From an uncultured Pelagibacteraceae bacterium (lineage in GTDB: Bacteria > Pseudomonadota > Alphaproteobacteria > Pelagibacterales > Pelagibacteraceae), in assembly GCA_902582165.1 (NCBI GenBank), contig CACHQZ010000007.1, positions 1 to 43,256 of the forward strand: DNA of 43,256 nt. Reading direction: 5' to 3'. The position numbers and the translations under genes are program-made. The notes under the pieces are model-generated. The model saw nothing but the letters and a program-made list of their open reading frames with translations. It was not told where the DNA came from and ran no database searches. Positions 29,561 to 37,346 of this stretch are shown piece after piece (the stretch's first letter is position 1; each line of letters starts with the position of its first letter).

Positions 29561-30760
29561 TTATTTAATTATTTTAGTTACTACTCCAGCTCCAACTGTT
29601 TTACCACCTTCTCTTATTGCAAAATTTAAGTTTTCATTCATTGCTATAGGCGTGATTAATTTAACAGTAAATTTTCCATCATCACCAGGCATAACCATTT
29701 CAGTTCCAGATGGTAAAGTGACTTCACCTGTTACATCTGTTGTTCTAAAATAAAATTGAGGTCTATACTTTGTAAAAAATGGAGTGTGTCTTCCACCTTC
29801 CTCTTTTTTTAAGATATATGCCTGACACTCAAACTCTGTATGTGGTGTAATTGAGCCAGGTTTACAGAGAACTTGTCCTCTCTCTACATCATCTCTTTCA
29901 ACTCCTCTTAAAAGTGCTCCAATATTATCTCCTGCTTCACCACTATCTAAAAGTTTTCTAAACATTTCTACTCCAGTGCATACAGATTTTTTTGTATCTC
30001 TAATTCCAACTATTTCGATTTCTTCACCAACTTTAATTACACCTGACTCTACTCTTCCAGTAACAACTGTTCCTCTTCCTGAAATTGAAAAAACATCTTC
30101 AACAGGCATTAGAAAAGGTTTGTCTTTTGGTCTGTCTGGTTGTGGAATAGTTTCGTCTACAGCTTTCATTAATTCCATTATTGCGTTCTTTCCAGTTGCT
30201 TCGTCTTTACCTTCAACTGCATTAAGGGCTGAACCTTTTACTATTGGAATTTTATCTCCTGGAAATTTATATGAAGTTAACAACTCTCTTATTTCTTCCT
30301 CAACTAAGTCTACAAGCTCTTTATCTTTTACAGTATCAATCTTATTCAAGAAAACAACAATTGCAGGGACCCCAACTTGTCTTGCTAAAAGAATATGTTC
30401 TCTTGTTTGTGGCATTGGACCATCAGCTGCATTTACTACTAAAATTGCTCCATCCATTTGTGCTGCACCAGTAATCATATTTTTCACATAGTCGGCGTGA
30501 CCGGGGCAATCTACGTGAGCATAGTGTCTTTTTTCTGTTTCATATTCAACGTGTGCAGTTGAAATCGTTATCCCTCTTTCTTTTTCCTCTGGAGCTTTAT
30601 CAATTTGATCATAAGCTACAAAGTTAGCACTGCTTGATCCTCCAGCTTCAGACAAAACTTTTGTAATTGCTGCAGTTAAAGTTGTTTTACCATGGTCAAC
30701 ATGACCTATCGTACCGATATTACAATGTGGTTTGTTTCGGTTAAATTTTTCTTTAGACAT
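29561..30760 (-). CDS. tuf: Translation elongation factor Tu
   Basis: EF-Tu delivers aminoacyl-tRNA to the ribosome. GTPase motifs [11 protein letters not shown] (G1), [13 protein letters not shown] (G2), [12 protein letters not shown] (G3), NKIDT (G4) and GSAL (G5) are intact, followed by the two beta-barrel domains ([28 protein letters not shown]). At 399 aa it is standard. It occupies the tufB position (tRNAs upstream, tRNA-Trp and secE downstream); no copy exists after fusA in this window. A GAGG ribosome binding site precedes the ATG. Confidence 0.99.
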   Translation of the reverse strand: MSKEKFNRNKPHCNIGTIGHVDHGKTTLTAAITKVLSEAGGSSSANFVAYDQIDKAPEEKERGITISTAHVEYETEKRHYAHVDCPGHADYVKNMITGAAQMDGAILVVNAADGPMPQTREHILLARQVGVPAIVVFLNKIDTVKDKELVDLVEEEIRELLTSYKFPGDKIPIVKGSALNAVEGKDEATGKNAIMELMKAVDETIPQPDRPKDKPFLMPVEDVFSISGRGTVVTGRVESGVIKVGEEIEIVGIRDTKKSVCTGVEMFRKLLDSGEAGDNIGALLRGVERDDVERGQVLCKPGSITPHTEFECQAYILKKEEGGRHTPFFTKYRPQFYFRTTDVTGEVTLPSGTEMVMPGDDGKFTVKLITPIAMNENLNFAIREGGKTVGAGVVTKIIK

Positions 30761-30795
30761 CTATTTTTTCCTCACTTTATATTTTAATTTTTTTT

Positions 30796-30869
30796 TGGAG
30801 CGGGTAAAGGGAATCGAACCCTTACATCCAGCTTGGAAGGCTAGCGTTCTACCATTGAACTACACCCGC
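30796..30869 (-). tRNA. tRNA-Gly (anticodon TCC)
   Basis: Minus strand. Acceptor arms GCGGGTG and TACCCGC pair (one G-U), the T-loop GGTTCGATTCC is normal, and the anticodon loop CTTCCAA gives TCC. CCA is encoded. It lies 35 nt upstream of tuf and 44 nt downstream of tRNA-Tyr, matching the tyrU-glyT-tufB order of E. coli. Confidence 0.97.
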
Positions 30870-30913
30870 AATATCCAAACTTATCGCGCTCTTTATTATT
30901 AAATTTTTAAGCT

Positions 30914-30999
30914 TGGTGGAGGGGGAAAGATTCGAACTTTCGAAGACCGAAGTCAACGGGTTTACAGCCCGCCCCATTTGACCGCTTTGGTACCCCTCC
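30914..30999 (-). tRNA. tRNA-Tyr (anticodon GTA)
   Basis: Minus strand. Acceptor arms GGAGGGG and CCCCTCC pair perfectly. The anticodon stem GCGGG/CCCGT-like region encloses CTGTAAA, giving GTA. The long variable arm is that of a class II tRNA, as expected for Tyr. CCA is encoded (86 nt in all). It is the first gene of the long minus-strand block. Confidence 0.97.
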
Positions 31000-31052
31000 T
31001 TGATTATCCTTAGGGATACCCACTAACTTAAAAAGCATTTAACAACAAGGGT

Positions 31053-31080
31053 TTTATAAGCATTTGAGCAATAATTGCAA
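31053..31080 (-). promoter_or_regulatory. Predicted promoter for tRNA-Tyr/tRNA-Gly/tuf
   Basis: On the minus strand TTGCAA (31075-31080) and TATAAA (complement of 31053-31058) are 16 nt apart, placing a start near 31046, about 47 nt before mature tRNA-Tyr. The hexamers each differ from consensus at one or two bases. TTGCAA is palindromic and could also serve rlmB on the other strand, with TAAAAT at 31096-31101 (15-nt spacer). Confidence 0.5.
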
Positions 31081-31134
31081 TAAATCATTTTGCCATAAAA
31101 TATGCTAGTAATTTAAAAAAAAGGCTAAAAAACA

Positions 31135-31881
31135 ATGAAAAAAAGCACATTTTTGATCGTTGGTAAGCACGCAGTAACTGAAGCACTAAAAAACCCGTCA
31201 AGAAAAATAGAAAGAGTTTTCTTAACTGAAGACGCGAAAAAAAATCTTAATAGAGCAAATAATGATGCAAATCTTCTTAAAAATATAAATGTTTTTTATA
31301 AAACAAAAAAAGAACTTGATAATCTTTGTGGTAGAGATGATACCTCACATCAGGGATTGATAGCTGAAGTTGAACATCTAGAGAATATAACTTTGAAAGA
31401 ATACATTTTTAATGAAAAAAAAGAAAAAATAATTCTTTTAGCTTTAGAAGGTGTAACGGATCCTAGAAATATTGGTTCTATCATTAGAAGTGCAGCAGCA
31501 TTTAATATAGATGGTATTATAGTTAAAGAAAGATCCTATCCATCAAAAAGTAAATTATTGTACAAAAGTGCGAGTGGTGGAGCTGAACATATAAAAATAT
31601 TTAAAGTTTCTAATGTTAATACTGCTTTAAAATTTTTAAAAAGTAAAAATTTTTGGGTAAGTGCTTTTGATACATCTTCAAATAAAGACTTTACCAAAAA
31701 CAAATGGGAAGGTAAAAATGTTCTGCTATTCGGTTCTGAAGGTAAAGGATTAAAAAAAAATACTTTATCTAAAGCTGATTTTTACTTTAAAATAAGTATT
31801 AACAAAAAGGTTGAAAGCTTAAATATTTCAAATGCTATTGGAGTAGTTTGTCATTATATAAATTTAAATTTAAAAAATTAG
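31135..31881 (+). CDS. rlmB: 23S rRNA 2'-O-methyltransferase, TrmH/SpoU family (RlmB-like)
   Basis: RlmB methylates the 2'-OH of a guanosine in 23S rRNA domain V. The N-terminal substrate-binding domain (GKHAVTEALKNPSRKIERVF) and the SPOUT knotted domain are present, with the three motifs EGVTDPRNIGSIIRSAAAFN (motif 1), VLLFGSEGKGL (motif 2) and SLNISNAIGVVCHY (motif 3). At 248 aa it is standard. It is divergent from tRNA-Tyr and followed by tRNA-Thr on the same strand. The family is certain; the exact target is inferred. Confidence 0.93.
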   Translation: MKKSTFLIVGKHAVTEALKNPSRKIERVFLTEDAKKNLNRANNDANLLKNINVFYKTKKELDNLCGRDDTSHQGLIAEVEHLENITLKEYIFNEKKEKIILLALEGVTDPRNIGSIIRSAAAFNIDGIIVKERSYPSKSKLLYKSASGGAEHIKIFKVSNVNTALKFLKSKNFWVSAFDTSSNKDFTKNKWEGKNVLLFGSEGKGLKKNTLSKADFYFKISINKKVESLNISNAIGVVCHYINLNLKN

Positions 31882-31910
31882 TTGAAGAATAGTAAATTCT
31901 TATATATACG
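31882..31910 (+). promoter_or_regulatory. Possible promoter for tRNA-Thr
   Basis: TTGAAG (31882-31887), immediately after the rlmB stop, is 17 nt from TATACG (31905-31910) within the run TATATATACG. A start near 31917 would lie only about 5 nt upstream of the mature tRNA. The -10 match is modest, and cotranscription with rlmB is also possible. Confidence 0.4.
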
Positions 31911-31921
31911 AATAAAATTGT

Positions 31922-31997
31922 GCCCTCATAGCTCAATTGGTAGAGCAATTGATTTGTAATCAATAGGTTCGCGGTTCGAGTCCGTGTGAGGGCACCA
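31922..31997 (+). tRNA. tRNA-Thr (anticodon TGT)
   Basis: Acceptor arms GCCCTCA and TGAGGGC pair perfectly, the D arm AGCTCAATTGGTAGAGC and T-loop GGTTCGAGTCC are normal, and the anticodon loop TTTGTAA gives TGT. CCA is encoded. In E. coli the same isoacceptor heads the Thr-Tyr-Gly-tuf transcript; here it is on the opposite strand behind rlmB and converges on nadK with a 4-nt gap. Confidence 0.97.
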
Positions 31998-32001
31998 AAA
32001 A

Positions 32002-32766
32002 TTAATTTATTTCTTTTCTTAATTGCTCTAACTTTATTTTTTTATCTAGGCTTTTATTTTTGTCGTATAATAAATTATATTTGATTTTAGATTTAATTTT
32101 TACAATTATTTTCTTTGCATTTCTAATCTCAATATTGTCTGCAACTGCACTAATTGGTCTTTTTATGGGATCGATGTTACTTATTGTTATTGTAGACTTG
32201 TTACTAACTATTTTACCTTTCCATCTTCTTGGCCTGAATGCACTAATTGGAGCAATTGAAAATTTTTTCAGATTTAAATTTAATATAGGTCCATAGACTG
32301 ACATGTTGTAAGCTGTGCTGCCTGCTGGAGTGCAAACCAAGACTCCGTCAGAAATTAATCTTTTTATAATGTATTTTTTGCCATTTTTTATTGATAAATA
32401 TGCTGCCTGTCTACTCTGCCTTAAAATCGATACTTCGTTGATGGCTAAAAAATTTTTTGTCTTATCTAAAGTTTTTACACTCATTTCTAAAGGAGAAATC
32501 TTCGTTAATTTACTTTTTTTAAGATTTTTTAAAAAAGTTTTCTTTGAAAATTTATTCATTAAGAAACCATAATTTCCAGAATTAACCCCATAAAATAAAC
32601 TATCAAAATTTTTACTTTTTTTTAATATTTTTAACATAAATCCATCACCCCCGATTACAATATTTAAGTTTTTTTTAGGGTAATTTAATTTTTTAACTAA
32701 TCTCGCTATAGTTTTTTTTAAAAATTGAGATTTTTTATTTGTGTCTGAAATAATATTAATTTTCAT
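32002..32766 (-). CDS. nadK: NAD kinase
   Basis: NadK phosphorylates NAD to NADP in the cytosol. At 254 aa it has the GGDG motif (residues 39-42, with the catalytic Asp), NEVSILR, and the conserved VCTPAGSTAYNMSVYGPIL block, where TPAGSTAY is the usual alphaproteobacterial variant. It overlaps the upstream glycosyltransferase stop by one base (TAATG), so the two are translationally coupled although their functions appear unrelated. The promoter is probably upstream of tRNA-Leu. Confidence 0.94.
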   Translation of the reverse strand: MKINIISDTNKKSQFLKKTIARLVKKLNYPKKNLNIVIGGDGFMLKILKKSKNFDSLFYGVNSGNYGFLMNKFSKKTFLKNLKKSKLTKISPLEMSVKTLDKTKNFLAINEVSILRQSRQAAYLSIKNGKKYIIKRLISDGVLVCTPAGSTAYNMSVYGPILNLNLKKFSIAPISAFRPRRWKGKIVSNKSTITISNIDPIKRPISAVADNIEIRNAKKIIVKIKSKIKYNLLYDKNKSLDKKIKLEQLRKEIN

Positions 32767-33983
32767 TATTTAATGTATTCCTGTGGATTTCTAAATTTTT
32801 TATTAAATTGAAATGTAATTTTTAAGATTAAAAAAGGAAGATACCTTAAGAAAAAAAAACAACAGAAAATTATTTTTAATGTATTTTTAATAAACCCACT
32901 TTTATTGCAGTTTTTAAGTTGACTAAAAAATTCTTTAAAAAAAGTTATTCCCATTTTCCTTTTAAATCTCAACCTAAATGCTTGATTTAAAAATGCAATA
33001 TTATACCAGAATGGTGTTAAAAAATTTTTGTTCTCATGTGTTTTTATATTTTTAAAAAAAGAGTTAATAGTTTTAATATAATTGCTGTCCTCATAAATTA
33101 AACTTTTTTTTCTAAATATTTCTGTCTGTTTTTTTAATTCATCTGCGTTCTCTAAATAATATTTCACTAGTTCTAAACACTCTTTTTTTGTCCTAAAAAA
33201 AGGTAATTCACCCTTCTCATACATTAAGTTTATAGCTGGACTGTATTGAGTTATACATAAAGCATTGGATAAACCAGCCATTTGTATTCTTCCCTTGAGC
33301 TGATAAAAACTTTTAAATATTCTCAGATTATTAAATTTTCTATCTCCATTTGAAGATTCGGTAAAATTAAGTACAATTTTAGCTTGATTAATTAACTTGG
33401 CTAATTTTTCCATACTATCTGCCTCTACATCATAAGGCGAAACACTTTTTATATTTATTCCATTATCTTTTAAAAAACTAATATACTCTGACCTAATTGT
33501 TTTTTCTCTGCCAAAGTGTAAAACATCAAAAATTTTTTTTTGTTTATAATCTTTTAAAAGTTGACCGTTGCATTCGATCGGTACGAAAAGCCCGTCGATT
33601 CCAATTTCTTCAAATTTTAATGCTGAAATTGGACACGAAGATAATACAAAGTTGCAAGATTGCGCGGTTATTGCATTTAAATAATGCCAGACCATATCAT
33701 CACCTAAAAATAAACCTTTCTTTGTTTTTTTGTTAATTCTACTTACAAAATCATAATCAATGATGTGTGTATGGTCACCTTCAAACAAAACTATTGATAT
33801 GCTATTTTGCTCTATAAAATGGTTTATATTTTTAATTATTTCTTCGTTGGTAAGACTTAGATGATCATTAAGAAAAAATTGAAAAGTGTTATAACCTGTT
33901 TGGAATTTATCAGTCCAATAATCATTATTTTTGGTGACAGATTTTCTATCTTTAAATACTAAAAGTATATTATCTGAGAACAT
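32766..33983 (-). CDS. GT-B glycosyltransferase-like protein (CgeB / Glyco_trans_1_2 type)
   Basis: The 405-aa protein has a glycosyltransferase C-terminal half: a strand-loop start DVLHFGRE (153-160), then VSPYDVEADSMEKLAKLINQ and AKIVLNFTES (201-210), then QLKGRIQMAGLSNALCITQY (228-247), SPAINLMYEKGELPFF and KECLELVKYYLENADELKKQ. This pattern, with a region that selects a front-runner sugar-nucleotide pocket, fits the Glyco_trans_1_2 / CgeB-like families. A hydrophobic basic stretch (about 365-395) could bind membrane. Donor and acceptor are unknown; a surface glycan role is inferred. The ATG is 12 nt after tRNA-Leu with no clear Shine-Dalgarno. Confidence 0.7.
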   Translation of the reverse strand: MFSDNILLVFKDRKSVTKNNDYWTDKFQTGYNTFQFFLNDHLSLTNEEIIKNINHFIEQNSISIVLFEGDHTHIIDYDFVSRINKKTKKGLFLGDDMVWHYLNAITAQSCNFVLSSCPISALKFEEIGIDGLFVPIECNGQLLKDYKQKKIFDVLHFGREKTIRSEYISFLKDNGINIKSVSPYDVEADSMEKLAKLINQAKIVLNFTESSNGDRKFNNLRIFKSFYQLKGRIQMAGLSNALCITQYSPAINLMYEKGELPFFRTKKECLELVKYYLENADELKKQTEIFRKKSLIYEDSNYIKTINSFFKNIKTHENKNFLTPFWYNIAFLNQAFRLRFKRKMGITFFKEFFSQLKNCNKSGFIKNTLKIIFCCFFFLRYLPFLILKITFQFNKKFRNPQEYIK

Positions 33984-33995
33984 TTTTTTATCTTA

Positions 33996-34081
33996 TGGTG
34001 CCCTCGGCCAGACTCGAACTGGCACTCCCAAAAGGGCAAGGATTTTAAGTCCTTTGTGTCTACCAATTTCACCACGAGGGC
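33996..34081 (-). tRNA. tRNA-Leu (anticodon TAA)
   Basis: Minus strand. Acceptor arms GCCCTCG and CGAGGGC pair perfectly, the D loop has TGGTAGACAC, the T-loop AGTTCGAGTCT is present, and the anticodon loop CTTAAAA gives TAA. A long variable arm marks class II. CCA is encoded. It sits 12 nt upstream of the glycosyltransferase gene and is probably cotranscribed with it and nadK. Confidence 0.97.
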
Positions 34082-34186
34082 ATACCGTTTAATTATTGTT
34101 ATTGTTAATATATTAATACACAAGAGTTTTAAAGAAGTAAAAAAAAATTATTTCTGTCTTTATTTTTAGTCTATTCAAAATATCTA

Positions 34187-35500
34187 TTACATTTTACTTG
34201 GAAGCCAAGTCGCTAATTCCGGAAAAAAGGCAACTAAAAAAACTAAAATGATTAAGATGATCCAGTAAGGAATAGAACCCATAAATATTTTACCTAAAGT
34301 TGCCTCAGGATCTGATATACTTCCTTTCACTGTGTAAACGCATAAACCTAAAGGGGGAGTTAATAAGCCTGCCTCAATAGCAACAATTCCTATTATTGCA
34401 AACGCGATTGGATCATAACCTAATGTTCCAGCTATAGGAGTAAATAAAGGTACAGTAAGTAAAATGATTGAAACAGAGTCAATAAACATTCCTAGAACAA
34501 ACCAAGTCACAACCATTATTATTAAAATAGTATAAAAATCATTTCCAAAAAAAGTAAAAAAGTTTTGAACTACTTCGCTTATACCTCCCATAGCAAGAAG
34601 TCTAGCATACATTTGCGCGGCTATTAAAAGAAAGAGTATCGGCGCTGAGATTTTTCCAGTCTCTAAAACTGCTGAAGCTATATCTTTCCAGCTTGTTTTT
34701 TTTAACAAAGCTAATATTAAAGCAAACAATGCTCCCATTCCTGCTGACTCTGTTGGAGTAAATACTCCAAACCAAATACCTCCTAAAACTAAAAAAATTA
34801 ATGCAACTACTCCAATAGATCCTATTAATTCTGATTTAGTAGATTTATGTTTGATTTCTTTTAATTGCTGAGACTCTCCAAAAAGTTTTGGTTTTAAAAT
34901 TGCAAATATAACAATAAATACTCCAAACATTAATGCTAACAAAATTCCAGGGATAACACCTGCAACAAAAAGTTTACCGATCGAGATCTCTGCAATTACT
35001 CCCCAAACAATTAATAATATGCTAGGAGGAATTAACATCCCTAATGATGCGCTACCTGCTATCGAGCCTAATGCTACAGCTTTATTATAATTTTGCGCAA
35101 CCATTTCAGGATAAGCTATTCGAGAAAATGCAGCAGCAGACGCAATTGAAACACCAGTAACAGCTCCAAAAACTGCGTTACCAAAAACAGTTGCTAAAGA
35201 GAGCCTTCCTGGAAGTTTACTTAACGAACTATTTATTAATACATATAAATCCTTTGCTGCTCCTGATTTTGAGATTAACTCTCCCATCAGTACAAATAGT
35301 GGAATAACTGCAAAAACATAACTTCTAATTGACTCATATGCAGTGTTAGCAAGTAAAGAAACAGCAACATCAAAACTACCAACTAAATAAGCTAATCCAA
35401 AAAAACTTGCAGAACCTAAAGCTATGACTATAGGAACACTTAATAAAATTAAGATTAATAAAACTGCGATAATAGCAATAGCAAATTCTGGTCCACCCAT
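34187..35500 (-). CDS. dctM: TRAP transporter large permease subunit (DctM)
   Basis: DctM is the 12-helix, Na+-coupled translocating subunit of tripartite ATP-independent periplasmic transporters. At 437 aa it shows FAVIPLFVLMGELISKSGAA, the GNAVFGAVTGVSIASAAAFS core, GSASLGMLIPPSILLIVWG, FTPTESAGMGALFALIL and ITPPLG-like LLTPPLGLCVYTVKG. It overlaps the dctQ stop by one base and ends the minus-strand dctP-dctQ-dctM operon. No clear terminator follows. The substrate depends on DctP and is not readable here. Confidence 0.95.
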   Translation of the reverse strand: MGGPEFAIAIIAVLLILILLSVPIVIALGSASFFGLAYLVGSFDVAVSLLANTAYESIRSYVFAVIPLFVLMGELISKSGAAKDLYVLINSSLSKLPGRLSLATVFGNAVFGAVTGVSIASAAAFSRIAYPEMVAQNYNKAVALGSIAGSASLGMLIPPSILLIVWGVIAEISIGKLFVAGVIPGILLALMFGVFIVIFAILKPKLFGESQQLKEIKHKSTKSELIGSIGVVALIFLVLGGIWFGVFTPTESAGMGALFALILALLKKTSWKDIASAVLETGKISAPILFLLIAAQMYARLLAMGGISEVVQNFFTFFGNDFYTILIIMVVTWFVLGMFIDSVSIILLTVPLFTPIAGTLGYDPIAFAIIGIVAIEAGLLTPPLGLCVYTVKGSISDPEATLGKIFMGSIPYWIILIILVFLVAFFPELATWLPSKM

Positions 35501-36018
35501 TATTGGTTAACCTCTGAATTTTTAATTCTAATTTTTTTTAAAAAAATTATTGCTTTAAGAAGATAAGTAAAAGCTGCAAGTATAGAACATGAAAAGATAG
35601 CCATTCTTACTGGGAAAGTTGGAAAACGAAAAGAGGCATGACCTTCAAATTCATTTCTTACGTAAGCATTAATGGTTGGTTCAAATGATGAATATGCAAT
35701 TAAACCAAAAAAAATAATACCCAAAATACATGATAAAAATTCTATTAAGCACGCAATATTGTATGAGGCTTTTTTTAAAAGATATTCTGATCTGATCATC
35801 GCATTAATTGAAATTGTATATGCAATTTGAAAAAAAGCGATTATTACTAGAGAATTTCCTATTATTTCAGCTATTCCAATTACGGGTTTATTAATAAAAG
35901 ATCTCATTACTACGTCATAAAGGATCAGCATACCTATTATAATAAGTGCGAAAGAGGCTATATATTTTAATAAAGTTATTAATTTATTATTTATTTGAAT
36001 TATTTTTTCAATAGCCAT
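35500..36018 (-). CDS. dctQ: TRAP transporter small permease subunit (DctQ)
   Basis: The four-helix small subunit pairs with DctM in the inner membrane. At 172 aa it has four hydrophobic segments and the DctQ landmarks: LIIIGMLILYDVVMRSFINK (helix 1 with the VMR motif), VIGIAEIIGNSLVIIAFFQI and a C-terminal helix IFSCSILAAFTYLLKAI. It lies 84 nt after dctP, separated by an intrinsic terminator-like hairpin. Confidence 0.9.
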   Translation of the reverse strand: MAIEKIIQINNKLITLLKYIASFALIIIGMLILYDVVMRSFINKPVIGIAEIIGNSLVIIAFFQIAYTISINAMIRSEYLLKKASYNIACLIEFLSCILGIIFFGLIAYSSFEPTINAYVRNEFEGHASFRFPTFPVRMAIFSCSILAAFTYLLKAIIFLKKIRIKNSEVNQ

Positions 36019-36046
36019 TTTATCATTATAACGTTAATTCAATTGT

Positions 36047-36087
36047 TATTAAAAAAAAGGGCTAATTAAATGATAATTAGCCCTTTT
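36047..36087 (-). terminator. Intrinsic terminator between dctP and dctQ
   Basis: AAAAGGGCTAATTA (36055-36068) pairs perfectly with TAATTAGCCCTTTT (36074-36087): a 14-bp stem with a 5-nt loop. Read on the minus strand the stem ends in a run of eight T (complement of 36051-36058), the signature of a rho-independent terminator. It follows dctP by 15 nt and precedes dctQ, so it would make most transcripts end after the binding-protein gene. Confidence 0.85.
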
Positions 36088-36102
36088 AATTATTATATAA
36101 AA

Positions 36103-37161
36103 TTAATTAATTTTATATCTGTAAGGCCACTTATGACCAAGTCTTTCCATTTCAGCTATATAGAATTCTAAAATTTCACTACCTCTATAGCCTTTTTTGT
36201 TAAGTTCTTGAGCCATTTGATTAGGGAAATCTTTTAAAGATTTAGCCCAATCCTTTTTAGCTTTTGCAGATATCTCTTTAACGTTAACACCGAGGTCTTT
36301 GAGTTTAGCAATACCGTTCTTGTCATTTGCGTCGCAAACTTCAGCGGTTACCATTGCCCACTCTTTTCCTAGTTCTTCCACAATAGCCTGAACTTCTTTT
36401 GGAAGTTTTTTATAAGCATCCATATTTATTGTTACAGAATTAAAAAACTGTGCTCCAAAGTCAGTTTTTGTGTAATAAGGTGCAACTTCATTAAGTTTAA
36501 ATGCCCACCACCATGGTGATGCTGACAGATATCCCTCATAAACTCCTGTTTGGATAGATTGATATGCTTCATTTAAATTCGAAGCTACTGGAGTTGCTCC
36601 TCCTTTAATCCAATCTAAGTTTATTCCAGCACCTGCAATTTTTCTTCCTTTTAGGTCTGAAAACTTATTCCACTCGAAGTTTGTTCCTATACCATAATTA
36701 TTTAAACAAGATCCTCCAAGAAATTTCTGATTGAAATCCTTTTCAAAATAATCAGTTAATTCAGGGAATTTATCATAAGTTGCTAATGCAGCTTTTGTTA
36801 CAAGTTTTGCATCTGGTGAAGCAAAAGGAACCATTAATGTAAAGTTATTAATAAATCCATTTGAAGGTTCGAATATTAGACATGTAAAACCTATATCTAA
36901 TAGCCCGTCTCTAGTTGCCTCCAATACTTCAGTAACTTTGGCAACTTTACCAGCGTGAAGTTCTTGTATCACAACTGTATGATTTGTCCTGGACTCAATC
37001 CTCTTTTTAAGCTCTGGAGCAAACCAAGTGTGGGCTGTTTTAGTATAGCTTAACAGTCCAGTTGGGTGACCAGATCCTATTCTTAATTTTATCTCTATTG
37101 CATTCGCGCTCGTAGAAGCTACGAAAAAGAAAGCGAAAACAATCGCAATTATTTTTTTCAT
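36103..37161 (-). CDS. dctP: TRAP transporter periplasmic substrate-binding protein (DctP family)
   Basis: The 352-aa protein starts with a Sec signal peptide (MKKII then a hydrophobic core, cleavage after ANA at residue 21). The mature protein has the DctP two-lobe pattern: IGSGHPTGL, GLLDIGFTCL, the hinge segment FSDLKGRKIAGAGINLDWIK and EAYQSIQTGVYEGY. The Arg that normally follows K-I in this hinge and clamps a carboxylate is Ala176 here, so the ligand may differ from classical C4-dicarboxylates. A GGAGG ribosome binding site precedes the ATG. It is the first gene of its operon and is divergent from a second TRAP operon. Confidence 0.93.
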   Translation of the reverse strand: MKKIIAIVFAFFFVASTSANAIEIKLRIGSGHPTGLLSYTKTAHTWFAPELKKRIESRTNHTVVIQELHAGKVAKVTEVLEATRDGLLDIGFTCLIFEPSNGFINNFTLMVPFASPDAKLVTKAALATYDKFPELTDYFEKDFNQKFLGGSCLNNYGIGTNFEWNKFSDLKGRKIAGAGINLDWIKGGATPVASNLNEAYQSIQTGVYEGYLSASPWWWAFKLNEVAPYYTKTDFGAQFFNSVTINMDAYKKLPKEVQAIVEELGKEWAMVTAEVCDANDKNGIAKLKDLGVNVKEISAKAKKDWAKSLKDFPNQMAQELNKKGYRGSEILEFYIAEMERLGHKWPYRYKIN

Positions 37162-37346
37162 ATGTCCTCCAATTGTTTTAAAACATATTTAAACCTTTAT
37201 TTTAATCAAATGCAAAACAATAAAAGTGCAATACTAATTTGCAGATATATATTACAACCTTAGATAGTATAATTTCAAAAAGTCCTATATCTTTTTTGTC
37301 TTAATTGATCTAACTTTCTAAAAAAAAATAACTAAGAGGAGTTAAT
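37162..37346. promoter_or_regulatory. Divergent regulatory region of the two TRAP operons
   Basis: This 185-bp gap should hold both promoters. For the plus operon a TATAAT lies at 37268-37273, about 74 nt before the start codon, with no convincing -35. For the minus operon TAAAAT (complement of 37199-37204) lies about 40 nt before its ATG. Between them are repeated TGCAA half-sites: TGCAA at 37211-37215 and 37227-37231, and TTGCA at 37239-37243, the last two forming a dyad with a 7-nt spacer. This may be an operator; the assignment is tentative. Confidence 0.4.

Noticed and set aside
34082-34186. Promoter for tRNA-Leu and terminator for the minus-strand dctM
   Set aside because: A TTGTGT (complement of 34119-34124) and TA-rich -10 candidates exist, but none is clearly better than background in this AT-rich DNA; no GC-bearing stem with a T run follows dctM.
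37162-37346. Riboswitch between the TRAP operons
   Set aside because: No recognisable conserved core (glycine, SAM-V, TPP or similar) and the region is too AT-rich for a stable multi-helix fold.
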